Shown here in pieces: positions 8,398-17,722 of a DNA stretch of 64,000 nucleotides (within the stretch, counting starts at the first letter, position 1; every line of letters starts with the position of its first letter). Made by a program: the position numbers and the translations under genes. Origin of the DNA: CAIYQJ01 sp963717255 (GTDB taxonomy: Bacteria > Chloroflexota > Limnocylindria > Limnocylindrales > CSP1-4). The notes beneath the pieces are model-generated. The model was given only the letters and a program-made list of their open reading frames with translations, made no database searches and was not told the origin of the DNA. The stretch is taken from the NCBI GenBank assembly GCA_963717255.1, contig CAVQVT010000016.1:22110-86109 (forward strand). The letters run 5' to 3'.

Positions 8398-9738
8398 ATG
8401 ACTGGTCGGTCGGACCCCGTGGACGTCGCGGCGGCAGCGGTGGTCGTCGATGGCGGCCTCCTCGGCGTCCTGACCGTCGGCGAGGTGACCCGCCACGTCC
8501 GCGACGCGCTCCGGGGCGACCCGGTGCTGCGCGACGTGTGGGTCGAGGGTGAGGTCGGCCGCGTCTCGATCTCCAGCGCGGGTCACGCGTACTTCTCGCT
8601 GAAGGACGACCACGGCGTCCTCGAGTGCGTCGTCTTCGCGCGCGAGCTGAGCGCGGCGACGTTCGAGCCGCGGACCGGCCTGCGCGTGCTCGCGCACGGC
8701 CGCGTGGACATGTACGAACAGCAGGGCAGGGTCCAGCTGTACGTGGACGTCCTTCGGCCGGCGGGGGTCGGCGACCTCGCGCTGCGGTTCGAGGCGCTCA
8801 AGGCCCGCCTGGCGGCCGAGGGGCTGTTCGATGCCGCGCGACGACGACCGCTGCCGGCCCGCCCGTGCCGGATCGCGGTGATCACGAGCCCGACCGGGGC
8901 GGTCTGGCACGACGTGCGGACGGTCGTCGCGCGCCGCTGGCCGCTCGCGGAGCTCGTCCTCGTCCCGTGCCTCGTCCAGGGGGACGCGGCACCGCCGACG
9001 ATCGTGGACGCGTTCGCACGGGTGGCCGCCCTGCCGAGCGCCCAGCGCCCCGACGTGGTCATCCTCGCCCGTGGGGGCGGGACCCTCGAGGACCTCTGGG
9101 CGTTCAATGCCGAGACGGTGGTCCGCGCGGTCGTCACGTGTCCGGTGCCGGTGGTGGTCGGCGTCGGCCACGAGATCGACGTGACGCTCGCCGACTTCGC
9201 CGCGGACGTCCGTGCGCCCACGCCGTCCGCAGCGGCCGAGCTCGTCGTGCCCGACCGGGCACGGGTCCGGGCGGAGGTGGACGCCTCACGGGTGCGCGCG
9301 GCTCGCGCCGCAGCGGGCCGGCTGGAGGACGCGCGCGCGGTGCTCGCCGGGGAGCGGCGCGCACTCGATCGGCTCGCTCCCGAGGTCGCCGTCGGGTTCA
9401 TGCGCGAACGGGCGGGCAGACTCCTCGACGCCGCGGCCGAGGCAGCACGCGCCGCCGTCGCGTGGCGGGCGCTGGCCATCGAGCGGGCCGGCCGCCCGAT
9501 GGCCGCCGGGGCCGCCCGGCGCGTCGCCGCGGCTCGCTCGACCATCGATGCCGCGGGCGCCGCGCTCTCGGCGCTCGACCCGGGCGCGACGCTCGAGCGC
9601 GGCTACGCGATCGTGCGCCGCGCGGCCGACGGCGTCATCGTCCGGGGGCCCGCCGAGGTCGCCGTCGGCGACGTGCTGGCGATCGAGGTCGCCCGGGGCG
9701 GCATCCGTGCCGTCGTGGCGGTCGAAGAACCGGCATGA
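8398..9738 (+). CDS. xseA: Exodeoxyribonuclease VII large subunit
   Basis: 446 residues. The N-terminal OB fold includes VWVEGEVGRVSISSAGHAYF and the catalytic domain carries RIAVITSPTGAVWHDV, ILARGGGTLEDLWAFN and VGVGHEIDVTLADFAADV, all classic XseA motifs. A coiled-coil region (about 270-380) that binds XseB follows. The complex degrades single-stranded DNA to short oligonucleotides. It is coupled to a small membrane-protein gene by ATGA and then to xseB. Confidence 0.95.
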   Translation: MTGRSDPVDVAAAAVVVDGGLLGVLTVGEVTRHVRDALRGDPVLRDVWVEGEVGRVSISSAGHAYFSLKDDHGVLECVVFARELSAATFEPRTGLRVLAHGRVDMYEQQGRVQLYVDVLRPAGVGDLALRFEALKARLAAEGLFDAARRRPLPARPCRIAVITSPTGAVWHDVRTVVARRWPLAELVLVPCLVQGDAAPPTIVDAFARVAALPSAQRPDVVILARGGGTLEDLWAFNAETVVRAVVTCPVPVVVGVGHEIDVTLADFAADVRAPTPSAAAELVVPDRARVRAEVDASRVRAARAAAGRLEDARAVLAGERRALDRLAPEVAVGFMRERAGRLLDAAAEAARAAVAWRALAIERAGRPMAAGAARRVAAARSTIDAAGAALSALDPGATLERGYAIVRRAADGVIVRGPAEVAVGDVLAIEVARGGIRAVVAVEEPA

Positions 9739-9890
9739 CGGCCTTGGCGTTCATCCTCGCCGCGATCGTCATCGGGGCCGTCGGGGTCGCGGTCGGTATC
9801 ATCGTGGCACCGGTCCTGACGCGCGCCGCGGACAGGATGTCGGCGGATCACCAAGGGGAGGCTCCATCCCGTGACGATGAGCGGCGCTGA
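9735..9890 (+). CDS. 51-residue single-pass membrane protein between xseA and xseB
   Basis: ATG at 9735 overlaps the xseA stop (ATGA). The reading MTALAFILAAIVIGAVGVAV continues GIIVAPVLT and then turns charged (residues 31-51: RAADRMSADHQGEAPSR etc.), giving one helix (about 4-29) with a polar C-terminal tail. The stop lies inside the first codons of xseB, so it is coupled on both sides. No family recognised. The overlap, hydrophobic profile and lack of a competing frame support a genuine gene; chance cannot be excluded. Confidence 0.6.
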   Translation: MTALAFILAAIVIGAVGVAVGIIVAPVLTRAADRMSADHQGEAPSRDDERR

Positions 9891-10227
9891 CGCACCGCGC
9901 GCGGCCGTGGCCGGGAGACCGGCGGCGGCGTCGGATCCACAGCCCGCGGCGATCGAGACCCTCACGTTCGACGAGGCGCTCGCCGAGCTGCAGCGCACCG
10001 TCGCGGCGCTGGAGGAGGGCGGCCTCCCGCTGGAGCGCACGCTGGAGCTGTACGAGCGCGGGGCGGCGCTCCACGCACGATGCGCGACCCTGCTCGACGA
10101 GGCCGAGCTCCGGATCCGCCGATTGACCGAGGGGCCGGACGGCACCCCGACGCTCGTGGACGAGTCCGGCGAGGACGCCGGGCCGTCGGGGCCGCAGGAC
10201 GCGGCCGCCGAGGAGGCTGCACGATGA
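9871..10227 (+). CDS. xseB: Exodeoxyribonuclease VII small subunit
   Basis: 118 residues from GTG 9871 (ATG 9877 is an alternative two codons in). After a ~25-residue Ala-rich extension the core FDEALAELQRTVAALEEGGL / LERTLELYERGAALHARC matches XseB, a small helical subunit that assembles around the XseA coiled coil. A purine-rich site (AAGGGGAGG, 9854-9862) lies before the start. The C-terminal tail is acidic and longer than usual. Confidence 0.93.
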   Translation: MTMSGADAPRAAVAGRPAAASDPQPAAIETLTFDEALAELQRTVAALEEGGLPLERTLELYERGAALHARCATLLDEAELRIRRLTEGPDGTPTLVDESGEDAGPSGPQDAAAEEAAR

Positions 10228-12275
10228 CCGCACCGATGGAGGGCGTGCGCCGCGAGCCGGCCGCCCCGATCCTTCCGAGCCTCCACGGGCCGGCCGACCT
10301 GCGCGGCCTGACGGACGCGCAGCTGGCGCGGCTCGCCGAGGAGATCCGCGAGGCGATCATCCGGACCGTCGCGACGACGGGCGGTCACCTCGGCTCGTCG
10401 CTCGGCGTCGTGGAGCTGACGATCGCGCTCCATCGCCTGCTCGAGTCGCCGCGCGACCGGATCGTGTGGGACACGGGCCACCAGGCCTACCCCCACAAGC
10501 TCCTCACGGGACGGTTCGAGGACTTCGGGACGCTGCGACAGCTCGGGGGCGTCGGCGGCTTCCCGCGACGGACCGAGTCGGAGCACGATGTGATGGACGG
10601 CGGCCATGCCGGGACGGGGCTGTCGATCGCCGAGGGGCTCGCCGCCGCCCGCGACATCCGTCACTCGCTGGAGCGGATCGCGGTCGTGGTCGGCGATGCG
10701 GCCCTGATGAGCGGTCTCTCGCTCGAGGCCCTGAACGACATCGGCCACCGCCGGACCGACATGCTCATCGTCCTCAACGACAACGAGATGTCGATCAGCC
10801 CGACCGTCGGCGCTCTCTCGCGGTACCTCTCGGAGGTGAAGCTCTCGAGCACGTGGCGGAGGGGCCGGAGCCTCTGGGACCGCAGCGCCGAGATGATCCC
10901 CGTCATGGGCGGGCTCGCCCTGGAGCTCAGCCAGCGCTTCCGCAAGTCGGTCGTGAACTTCGCCCAGCCCGGCCAGCTCTTCGAGGACCTGGGCATCACG
11001 TACATCGGCGTCGTGCCGGGCCACGACATCCCGACCCTGGAGCGCAACTTCCGTGCCGCCTTCGCGCTCGGCGGCCCCGTGCTCGTGCACGTACGCACGC
11101 AGAAGGGCCGCGGGTACCATCCGGCCGAGCGCGACCAGGTCGCCTTCCACGGCGCGGCGCTGCCGCCGATGGCGGACTCGCACGAGGCGCGCGGATCGGC
11201 GAAGGCTGCCCCGGCGAAGGCCGAACCCGCCGTCACATCGGCGAGCGAGCCGGCGGACGGCGTGGCGCCGGTCGTGGCGAAGGTCCCGAACTACACGCAC
11301 TTCTTCGCGATGGAGCTCGTCGAGATCGCCGCGGAGGACCGGCGCGTGGTGGGGATCACCGCGGGCATGCCGACGGGGACCGGGATGAACCGGCTCCAGG
11401 CCGCGTTCCCGGACCGCTTCGTGGACGTCGGGATCGCCGAGCAGCATGCCGTCACGATGGCCACCGGGCTCGCGATCGGTGGGATGCGGCCGGTCGTCGC
11501 GATCTACTCCACGTTCCTCCAGCGGGCCTTCGATCAGACCGTGCACGACGTCTGCCAGAACGACCAGCCCGTCGTGCTGGCGGTGGACCGGGCCGGGCTC
11601 GTCGGCGAGGACGGCACCAGCCACCAGGGGATGTTCACCGTCCCGGTCCAGCTGCAGCTGCCGAACCTCATCGTCGCGAGCCCCAGGGACGAGCAGGAGC
11701 TGCGCTCGCTCCTGCGCACGGCGCTCGCCCAGGATCATCCGTTCGCGCTGCACTATCCGCGCGACGCGGGCTTCGGCGTCCCGGCGCGCGACCCCGCGGT
11801 CCTGCCGATCGGCCGGGGCGAGGTGCTCCGCGAGGGTTCCGACGTGCTCTTCGTCGGCTTCGGCCCGATCGTCATGCGGGCCATGGAGACGGCGGACCGG
11901 CTGGCGGCCGACGGGGTCTCCGTCGAAGTCGTGAACGCTCGGTTCGCGAAGCCCCTCGACCGGGGCCTGATCCTCGACCGGGCGCGGGGCAAGCGCCTCG
12001 TCGTGACCTTCGAGGAGAGCGTCGTCACCGGCGGGTTCGGAACGGCGGTCCTCGAGGTGCTCGAGCAGGCGCGCCTCACGGACACGGTGTTCCGCGACGT
12101 TGCCGTCCGCATCGTGGGACTGCCGGCCGACCGGTTCGTGGACCACGGGTCCGTGACGGACCTGCGGCGCGTCCTGCGGCTCGACGTCGACGGGCTCACC
12201 GCGCAGGTGCGCGAGGCCCTCGACGCACTCGACCAGGCTCCCCACGGTCGCCGCAGGGCCACGACCCCCGCCTGA
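10224..12275 (+). CDS. dxs: 1-deoxy-D-xylulose-5-phosphate synthase
   Basis: 683 residues from ATG 10224, which overlaps the xseB stop. DXS condenses pyruvate and glyceraldehyde 3-phosphate with thiamine diphosphate, the first step of the MEP isoprenoid route; ispH of the same route is at 24528. Motifs in order: GGHLGSSLGVVELTIALH, VWDTGHQAYPHKLLTGR, the TPP motif VVVGDAALMSGLSLEALND (Ala replaces the usual Gly after GD), FDVG-type VDVGIAEQHAVTMATGLA and the C-terminal transketolase domain. A short Ala/Lys/Pro linker is inserted at about 320-345. Confidence 0.95.
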   Translation: MTAPMEGVRREPAAPILPSLHGPADLRGLTDAQLARLAEEIREAIIRTVATTGGHLGSSLGVVELTIALHRLLESPRDRIVWDTGHQAYPHKLLTGRFEDFGTLRQLGGVGGFPRRTESEHDVMDGGHAGTGLSIAEGLAAARDIRHSLERIAVVVGDAALMSGLSLEALNDIGHRRTDMLIVLNDNEMSISPTVGALSRYLSEVKLSSTWRRGRSLWDRSAEMIPVMGGLALELSQRFRKSVVNFAQPGQLFEDLGITYIGVVPGHDIPTLERNFRAAFALGGPVLVHVRTQKGRGYHPAERDQVAFHGAALPPMADSHEARGSAKAAPAKAEPAVTSASEPADGVAPVVAKVPNYTHFFAMELVEIAAEDRRVVGITAGMPTGTGMNRLQAAFPDRFVDVGIAEQHAVTMATGLAIGGMRPVVAIYSTFLQRAFDQTVHDVCQNDQPVVLAVDRAGLVGEDGTSHQGMFTVPVQLQLPNLIVASPRDEQELRSLLRTALAQDHPFALHYPRDAGFGVPARDPAVLPIGRGEVLREGSDVLFVGFGPIVMRAMETADRLAADGVSVEVVNARFAKPLDRGLILDRARGKRLVVTFEESVVTGGFGTAVLEVLEQARLTDTVFRDVAVRIVGLPADRFVDHGSVTDLRRVLRLDVDGLTAQVREALDALDQAPHGRRRATTPA

Positions 12276-12405
12276 GACGGGGGGTGGCGCCGGGCCGACC
12301 ATCGGCCCGAAGCCGGGCCGACCATCGGGACGGGCAGCCGCCCGTCGGCGAGCCCGTGCGGCGTCGGATGATCCCGGGGCCGTGGCGCTGTGGGAGGATA
12401 GCGCC

Positions 12406-13287
12406 GTGGAGCGGACGCGCCGGAGGCGCCTCGACCAGCTGCTCGTGGACCGCGGCCTCGCGGAGTCGCGCACGCGCGCCCAGGCTCTCGTGCTCGCGGG
12501 GCGCGTCCGCGTGGGGACGGGCGACGGGGCGCGGCGCGATCTCAAACCGGGCGACCTCGTCGCGGACGAGGTGGGCATCGCCCTCGACGTGGGGCCGGAC
12601 CATGCGTCGCGCGGCGGGGACAAGCTGGCCGGCGTCCTGGACCCGCTCGGGATCGATCCGGCCGGCCTGATCTGCCTGGACCTGGGCGCATCGACCGGCG
12701 GCTTCACGGACGTCCTCCTCCGGCGGGGCGCCGCGCGCGTGCATGCGATCGACGTGGGGCGCGGACAACTGGCCGACCGCCTCGCGCGCGATCCGCGGGT
12801 GGTGGTCCACGACCGCACCAACGCACGGACGTTGACGCCGGCGCTGGTGGGGGAGGACGCCTCGCTCGCGACGATCGACGTCTCGTTCATCTCGCTGCGT
12901 CTCGTGCTCGCGCCCGCGGCTTCGTGTCTCGCCGACGACGGCGGGAGCATCGTGGCGCTCGTGAAGCCGCAGTTCGAGGCGGGCAGGTCGCGCGTGCGCG
13001 ACGGGGTCGTCCGGGATCCGGCGGTCCACCGGGCGGTGGTCGAGGGGATCGTGGACCACGCCGCGGAGCTGGGTCTCCATGCATCGGGGGTGGAGGCGTC
13101 GCCGCTGCTGGGACCGGCCGGGAACCGTGAGTTCTTCCTGCGACTCGATGTGCCGGCGGGGTGGGCCGGGGCCGGGGCGCCGGCCGCCGGCGGGGACCGA
13201 TCCGGCCCCGGCGCCGGCAAGGGCGGCGGGACTCAGGGCGTCGACGACGCGCTGCGCGCCCGCATCGCGGAGGTGACGGCCGGATGA
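12406..13287 (+). CDS. tlyA: TlyA-family rRNA 2'-O-methyltransferase
   Basis: 293 residues from GTG 12406, chosen because GGGAGGA (12392-12398) sits 7 bases upstream and because the S4 domain (RLDQLLVDRGLAESRTRAQA) then starts near residue 6, as in TlyA; a GTG at 12382 is in frame. The FtsJ-like methyltransferase domain follows, with the SAM motif CLDLGASTGGFTDVLL and the KPQFE motif. TlyA methylates cytidine 2'-OH groups of 16S/23S rRNA; some homologues are called hemolysins. It overlaps the NAD kinase gene by ATGA, and with recN downstream forms the order tlyA-nadK-recN seen in many bacteria. Confidence 0.9.
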   Translation: MERTRRRRLDQLLVDRGLAESRTRAQALVLAGRVRVGTGDGARRDLKPGDLVADEVGIALDVGPDHASRGGDKLAGVLDPLGIDPAGLICLDLGASTGGFTDVLLRRGAARVHAIDVGRGQLADRLARDPRVVVHDRTNARTLTPALVGEDASLATIDVSFISLRLVLAPAASCLADDGGSIVALVKPQFEAGRSRVRDGVVRDPAVHRAVVEGIVDHAAELGLHASGVEASPLLGPAGNREFFLRLDVPAGWAGAGAPAAGGDRSGPGAGKGGGTQGVDDALRARIAEVTAG

Positions 13288-14141
13288 GCGAGAGCGCGGC
13301 GATCCGCCGCTTCGGACTGGCGTACAACCCGACGAGCGAACCCGCCATCGAGCTGCGCGAGCGCGTCGCCGGCTGGTGCACGGCGCGCGGCTTCGACCAC
13401 TGGGCCGCGCCCGCCGGGGCGACCGACGACCTCGCGGCCCACCTGCCCGAGACGGACGCGCTCGTCGTGCTGGGCGGCGACGGGACGCTCCTTCTCGCGG
13501 CGCAGGCGGTCGCGCGCGTGGACACGCCCCTTCTGGGGGTCAACCTCGGCAAGGTCGGCTTCCTGTCGCAGGTGGAGGCGCACGAGGTCGAGGCCGTGCT
13601 GGGGCGTGTCGCCGCGGGCGGATATCGGATCGAGGAGCGGATGGCCCTCAGAGGCGCCGTCCATCCCGGCGGCCGGCCGGGCGGATCGGGGAGCTTCGTC
13701 GCGCTCAACGACGTCGTCGTGGCGCGCGGCGCGCTCGCACGGGTCGTGCGGCTGGAGGTGGACATCGGCCGGTCGCACCTCGCGACGTTCATCGCCGACG
13801 GGCTCGTGGTCTCCAGCCCCACCGGCTCCACCGGGTACTCGTTCTCCGCCGGTGGCCCGGTCGTGGACCCGCTGAGCCGCAATCTCATCGTGACGCCCAT
13901 CGCCGGGTATCTCTCCGCGATCCGGTCGGTCGTCGTCAGCTCGCGCCGGACGATCCGCATCGTCATCGCCGAGGCGCACGAGGCGCTCGTGAGCATCGAC
14001 GGCCGTGAGGACCGGCCGGTCGTCGCAGGCGACGCGGTGACCGTGGCAGCCCTCGAACGATCCATCCGCTTCATCGTGCCGGACGGCGCGATCCCGTTCT
14101 GGGACCTCTTCCGGCGGAAGGTGGAGCTGCTCCCGTCGTGA
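13284..14141 (+). CDS. nadK: NAD kinase
   Basis: 285 residues from ATG 13284. The diagnostic VVLGGDGTLLLAAQ and the later PTGSTGYSFSAGGPVV motif of the ATP-NAD kinase superfamily are intact, as is VNLGKVGFLSQ. The enzyme phosphorylates NAD to NADP in the cytoplasm. It is sandwiched by 4-base overlaps between tlyA and recN. Confidence 0.95.
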   Translation: MSESAAIRRFGLAYNPTSEPAIELRERVAGWCTARGFDHWAAPAGATDDLAAHLPETDALVVLGGDGTLLLAAQAVARVDTPLLGVNLGKVGFLSQVEAHEVEAVLGRVAAGGYRIEERMALRGAVHPGGRPGGSGSFVALNDVVVARGALARVVRLEVDIGRSHLATFIADGLVVSSPTGSTGYSFSAGGPVVDPLSRNLIVTPIAGYLSAIRSVVVSSRRTIRIVIAEAHEALVSIDGREDRPVVAGDAVTVAALERSIRFIVPDGAIPFWDLFRRKVELLPS

Positions 14142-15847
14142 CGGATGCCCCCGGCCGCCTCATCGACCTGTCGGTCGCGGGCCTCGCGCTCCTCGAGCGC
14201 GTGCGCCTCGTCGTGCCGGACGGCTTCACCGTGATCACGGGGGAGACCGGGGCAGGGAAGAGCCTGCTGATCGATGCCCTCGGCCTCGCGCTCGGTGCCC
14301 GGGCGGACGCCGGCCTCGTGCGACACGGCGAGGCCTCCGCGCGGGTGGAGGCCCTCTTCGACCGGCTGCCGGAGCCGCTCATCGTCGTCCGGGAGGTGAA
14401 CGCGGCGGGCCGGTCCACGGCGCGCATCGACGACGAGCCCGTCACGGCCGGCAGGCTCTCGGAGGTGACGAGCGAGCTGGTCGAGATCCACGGGCAGCAC
14501 GACCAGCAGCGCCTGCTCGACCCCCGCCGACAGCGGGACCTCCTGGACGCCTTCGTGGCCGCCGACGCGCTTGCGGCCGAGGTCGCGGTCGGTGTGGCAG
14601 CGTGGCGCGAGACGCGGGACGCGCTCGACCGCCTGACGATGGATCCCCGCGATGCCGCCCGTCGTCTCGCCGTCCTCGAGCACGAGATCGCCGAGATCGA
14701 CGCCGCACGGATCCGCGTCGGTGAAGCGGCCGCCCTGGAGGAACGGCTCCGGGCCGCCCGTCACGGTGAGGCGATCGCCCGGGGCTCGGCGACGCTCGAG
14801 GCGGCGCTCCTCGGCGGGGAGGGCGCCGAGGCCCCGACCGCGCGCGACCTCATCGCGGTGGCTGCGCACGCTGCCGCGGAGCTCGCCCGCCTCGACCCGC
14901 GGTGGGAGGGGCCGGCCGGCCGCCTCGCGGGACTCGAGGCCGAGGCCGCCGATGCGGCGGCAGAGGCGCGCGACCTCGCCGGCTCGCTCGACCACGACCC
15001 CGCCGACCTGCGACGCCTCGAGGAGCGCCTCTCCTCCATCTATGCCATCGAGCGTCGGTACGGGGAGGATGAGGTCGCCGTGCTCGCGTACCGGGACCGT
15101 GCGGAGGCGAGCGCCGCCGACCTGCGCGACGTGGAGGCCCGGGCGGCCGCCCTCGCGGACGAGGCGGAGGGCCGGCGGGCGGCGATCGGGATCGTCGCCG
15201 GTCGGCTGTCGGAGGCGCGGACCTCGGCGGCGGGGCGGATCGCGCCCCGGATCGAGGCAGTGATCCGCGAGGTGGGGATGAGTCGCGCCCGTTTCGCTGT
15301 CGAGGTCCGCCGGCGCCCCGCCGTGGACGGTTCGCCGTCGGTCGTCGTGGACGGGATCCCGCACGCATTCGATGCGAGCGGGATCGACGACGTCGTGTTC
15401 GTGATCGCGCCGAACCCCGGCGAGCCCGCGATGCCGCTGGCACGGATCGCGTCCGGCGGCGAGCTCTCGCGGATCGCCCTGGCGATCGAGCAGGTCCTCG
15501 TCGGCGCCGACGCGACGCCCACGCTCGTCTTCGACGAGATCGACAGCGGGATCGGAGGGCGGAGTGCCGAGCCCGTCGCACGTGCGCTGTGGCGGCTCGG
15601 CCGCGGCCGCGCGGTCCTCTGCGTCACGCATCTGCCCGTGATCGCGGCCTACGCGGACGCGCATGTCCGGATCGCGAAGGCACAGCGCGACGGCCGGACC
15701 GTGACGGAGGTCGTCGAGGTCTCCGGCGAGGCGCGGGTCGCCGAGATCGCGCTGATGCTCGGTGGTCCCGGTGGCGGGCCGGCCGCCGCCGCGGGTGCCC
15801 GCGAGATGCTCGACCGCGCGGCCGCCTGGCGCGCGCACCCCACGTGA
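14138..15847 (+). CDS. recN: DNA repair protein RecN
   Basis: 569 residues from GTG 14138 overlapping the NAD kinase stop. An SMC-like ATPase: Walker A GETGAGKS (35-42), Q-loop region EIHGQHDQQRLLDP, a long coiled-coil middle, signature RIASGGELSRIALAIE, Walker B VFDEIDSGIGGR and CVTHLPVIAAYAD. RecN acts in double-strand break repair. The length is normal. Confidence 0.95.
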   Translation: MTDAPGRLIDLSVAGLALLERVRLVVPDGFTVITGETGAGKSLLIDALGLALGARADAGLVRHGEASARVEALFDRLPEPLIVVREVNAAGRSTARIDDEPVTAGRLSEVTSELVEIHGQHDQQRLLDPRRQRDLLDAFVAADALAAEVAVGVAAWRETRDALDRLTMDPRDAARRLAVLEHEIAEIDAARIRVGEAAALEERLRAARHGEAIARGSATLEAALLGGEGAEAPTARDLIAVAAHAAAELARLDPRWEGPAGRLAGLEAEAADAAAEARDLAGSLDHDPADLRRLEERLSSIYAIERRYGEDEVAVLAYRDRAEASAADLRDVEARAAALADEAEGRRAAIGIVAGRLSEARTSAAGRIAPRIEAVIREVGMSRARFAVEVRRRPAVDGSPSVVVDGIPHAFDASGIDDVVFVIAPNPGEPAMPLARIASGGELSRIALAIEQVLVGADATPTLVFDEIDSGIGGRSAEPVARALWRLGRGRAVLCVTHLPVIAAYADAHVRIAKAQRDGRTVTEVVEVSGEARVAEIALMLGGPGGGPAAAAGAREMLDRAAAWRAHPT

Positions 15848-16767
15848 CGCCCCCCTCGTTCGATGAGGCCGCCGAGGCGTTCCTCGACTACGTGCGGGTG
15901 GAGCGCGGCCTCTCCGACGCGACGGTCCGCGCGTACCGAGCCGACCTGGCAGCGTTCGGCCGGGAGCGGGGGCTCGCCCGGTGGGCGGCCGGCCCGGACG
16001 TGGCCCTCGGCCACCTGGCGGCGTGCGCGGCCGGGGGCGGCGCGCGGCGCGCCCTCCGGCCCACCAGCCTGCGGCGGCGCGCGGCCACGCTGCGGTCCTT
16101 CTACCGGTTCGCGTACGCGGAAGGGATGACGCGCGTGGACGTCGCCACGCGTCTCGACCTCCCACGGCAGTCGCGGCTCCTGCCCGACACCCTGACCGTG
16201 GACGAGGTGGACCGCCTCCTGGAGTCCGTGGACGTCTCGGTGGCGGAGGGCGTTCGCGACCGTGCGCTCCTCGAGCTGCTCTACGCCGCCGGCCTCCGCG
16301 TGAGCGAGGCTCTCGGGCTCGACGCGGACGACCTGTCGCTCACCGGCGCGTTCGTGCGGGTCGTGGGGAAGGGCGATCGCGAGCGACTGGTGCCCATCGG
16401 CGACGAGGCGATCGCCTGGCTCGCCCGATACCTGGACGAGGTGCGCCCCGCCCTCCTGGAGCTCGGCCGCGCCGGGACGGAGCGCGGCGGCCCGGTCTTC
16501 CTCGGCGACCGGGGAAGACGGCTGGGGCGCCAGCGCGCGTGGGAGCGGATCCGCGCGGCGGCCCTGGGCGCCGGCCTCGTCGAGCGCGTGTCGCCGCACA
16601 CGCTGCGGCACTCGTTCGCCACGCACCTCCTGGAGGGGGGCGCCGACCTGCGCGTCGTACAGGAGTTGCTCGGGCATGCGAGCATCAGCACCACACAGCT
16701 GTACACGCACGTCACCGGGGAACGGATCCGGGAGATCTACGCGCGCGCGCATCCGCGGGCGCGGTGA
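15844..16767 (+). CDS. Tyrosine recombinase XerC/XerD
   Basis: 307 residues from GTG 15844 (GTGA overlap with recN). An N-terminal SAM-like core-binding domain (SFDEAAEAFLDYVRVERGLS) is followed by the catalytic domain with Arg in LLYAAGLRVSEALGL, Lys in VVGKGDRERLVPI, HTLRHSFATHLL, LGHASISTTQLYTHV and the final Tyr. Complete and the usual ~300 residues. The host pair XerC/D resolves chromosome dimers at dif; location directly behind recN in a housekeeping run argues for the chromosomal enzyme rather than a phage integrase. XerC versus XerD cannot be settled here. Confidence 0.9.
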   Translation: MTPPSFDEAAEAFLDYVRVERGLSDATVRAYRADLAAFGRERGLARWAAGPDVALGHLAACAAGGGARRALRPTSLRRRAATLRSFYRFAYAEGMTRVDVATRLDLPRQSRLLPDTLTVDEVDRLLESVDVSVAEGVRDRALLELLYAAGLRVSEALGLDADDLSLTGAFVRVVGKGDRERLVPIGDEAIAWLARYLDEVRPALLELGRAGTERGGPVFLGDRGRRLGRQRAWERIRAAALGAGLVERVSPHTLRHSFATHLLEGGADLRVVQELLGHASISTTQLYTHVTGERIREIYARAHPRAR

Positions 16768-16807
16768 GGGACGCCGGGCCGGACGGCCCGGTCGGAGGGA
16801 GAGCGGA

Positions 16808-17620
16808 GTGGACCTGAACTTCTCGGAGACATACGCGCAGTCGCTCCTCGCGAGCGGCGAGCGGATCCTGCGCAACCAGCGCCAGCACTGGTTCGGGCTC
16901 GTGTTCCGGTGGGGCCTGGGGATCGTCCTCATCCTCGTCGGCCTCGGCCTGTTCATCGTCGGCGGCTGGCTCCCGGGCGACGGCATCCTCGGGACCGTCC
17001 GCAGCCTCGCCGGCATCATCACGCTCGTCGTGCTGCTCGCGGGCATCGCGCAGATGCTGCTCGCGTACTTCCAGTGGGAGAACGACCGCGACGTCATCAC
17101 GACCCGGCGGATCGTCCAGACGAGCGGGTTCCTGAACCGGAAGGCGGCGGATACGTCCCTCGAGAAGATCAACGACGCGCTCCTGGAGCAGGGCGTCATC
17201 GGACGGGTCTTCGGCTTCGGGGCGCTCGACGTCATGACCGCGAGCGCGAGCGGCATCAACAAGATGCGCTTCCTCACGACGCCGAACGACTTCAAGAAGG
17301 ACATGATGGAGGCGAAGCACGCCCTGGAGATGGGCGTCGCCTCCGGGCGCTTCGTCGACGCGCCCCTCCACGCCGAGCCCGTGGTGACGACCTCTCCCGT
17401 GGGGTCCAGGGAGCCCGTCGTCGATGCCGCGGGCCAGGCGGCCGCCATGGCGGCCCCCGCGACGGCCCAGCCGGCTCCGGGCATCGCTCCCGCGCCGCCG
17501 GCCGAATCCGCCGCCGACGTGACCGAGACGCTCGCGAAGCTCGCCGATCTCCGCGACAAGGGCGTCATCACCGACGCCGACTACGAGGCGAAGAAGGCGG
17601 AGCTGCTCGGCCGCATCTGA
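16808..17620 (+). CDS. Membrane protein with bacterial PH domain and C-terminal SHOCT motif
   Basis: 270 residues from GTG 16808, preceded by GGAGGGAGAGCGGA. Two membrane helices (about 36-58 and 70-92) are followed by a PH-like (YdbS/bPH2) domain, DRDVITTRRIVQTSGFLNR ... DTSLEKINDALLEQ, where the phrase linking the protein to its membrane partner is typical of this family. A Pro/Ala linker then leads to a SHOCT end, KLADLRDKGVITDADYEAKK. Likely a membrane-associated homo-oligomer; no reaction is known. Confidence 0.8.
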   Translation: MDLNFSETYAQSLLASGERILRNQRQHWFGLVFRWGLGIVLILVGLGLFIVGGWLPGDGILGTVRSLAGIITLVVLLAGIAQMLLAYFQWENDRDVITTRRIVQTSGFLNRKAADTSLEKINDALLEQGVIGRVFGFGALDVMTASASGINKMRFLTTPNDFKKDMMEAKHALEMGVASGRFVDAPLHAEPVVTTSPVGSREPVVDAAGQAAAMAAPATAQPAPGIAPAPPAESAADVTETLAKLADLRDKGVITDADYEAKKAELLGRI

Positions 17621-17722
17621 CCGCGATCCCGCGGCTCGGACGCTCGCCCGGCGCGCACGGGCCGGCATCCGGGCCGCGCGGTACCATACGCCGGTCCCCA
17701 TCCCCGCCCGGAGCGGTCTCGC

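Noticed and set aside
12290..12328. Direct repeat GCCGGGCCGACCATCGG, twice, between dxs and tlyA
   Set aside because: Only two short copies; no symmetry or promoter relation, likely local duplication.
9603..16165. Very long - strand open frames (about 1205 codons at 9603-13220 and 1092 codons at 12887-16165)
   Set aside because: They run antisense across xseA-dxs-tlyA-nadK-recN, have no motifs and show the Arg/Pro/Ala bias of chance frames in GC-rich DNA.
15844..16767. Integrase of an integrated element
   Set aside because: No attachment repeats or cargo; it is coupled to recN by GTGA overlap, fitting chromosomal XerC/D.
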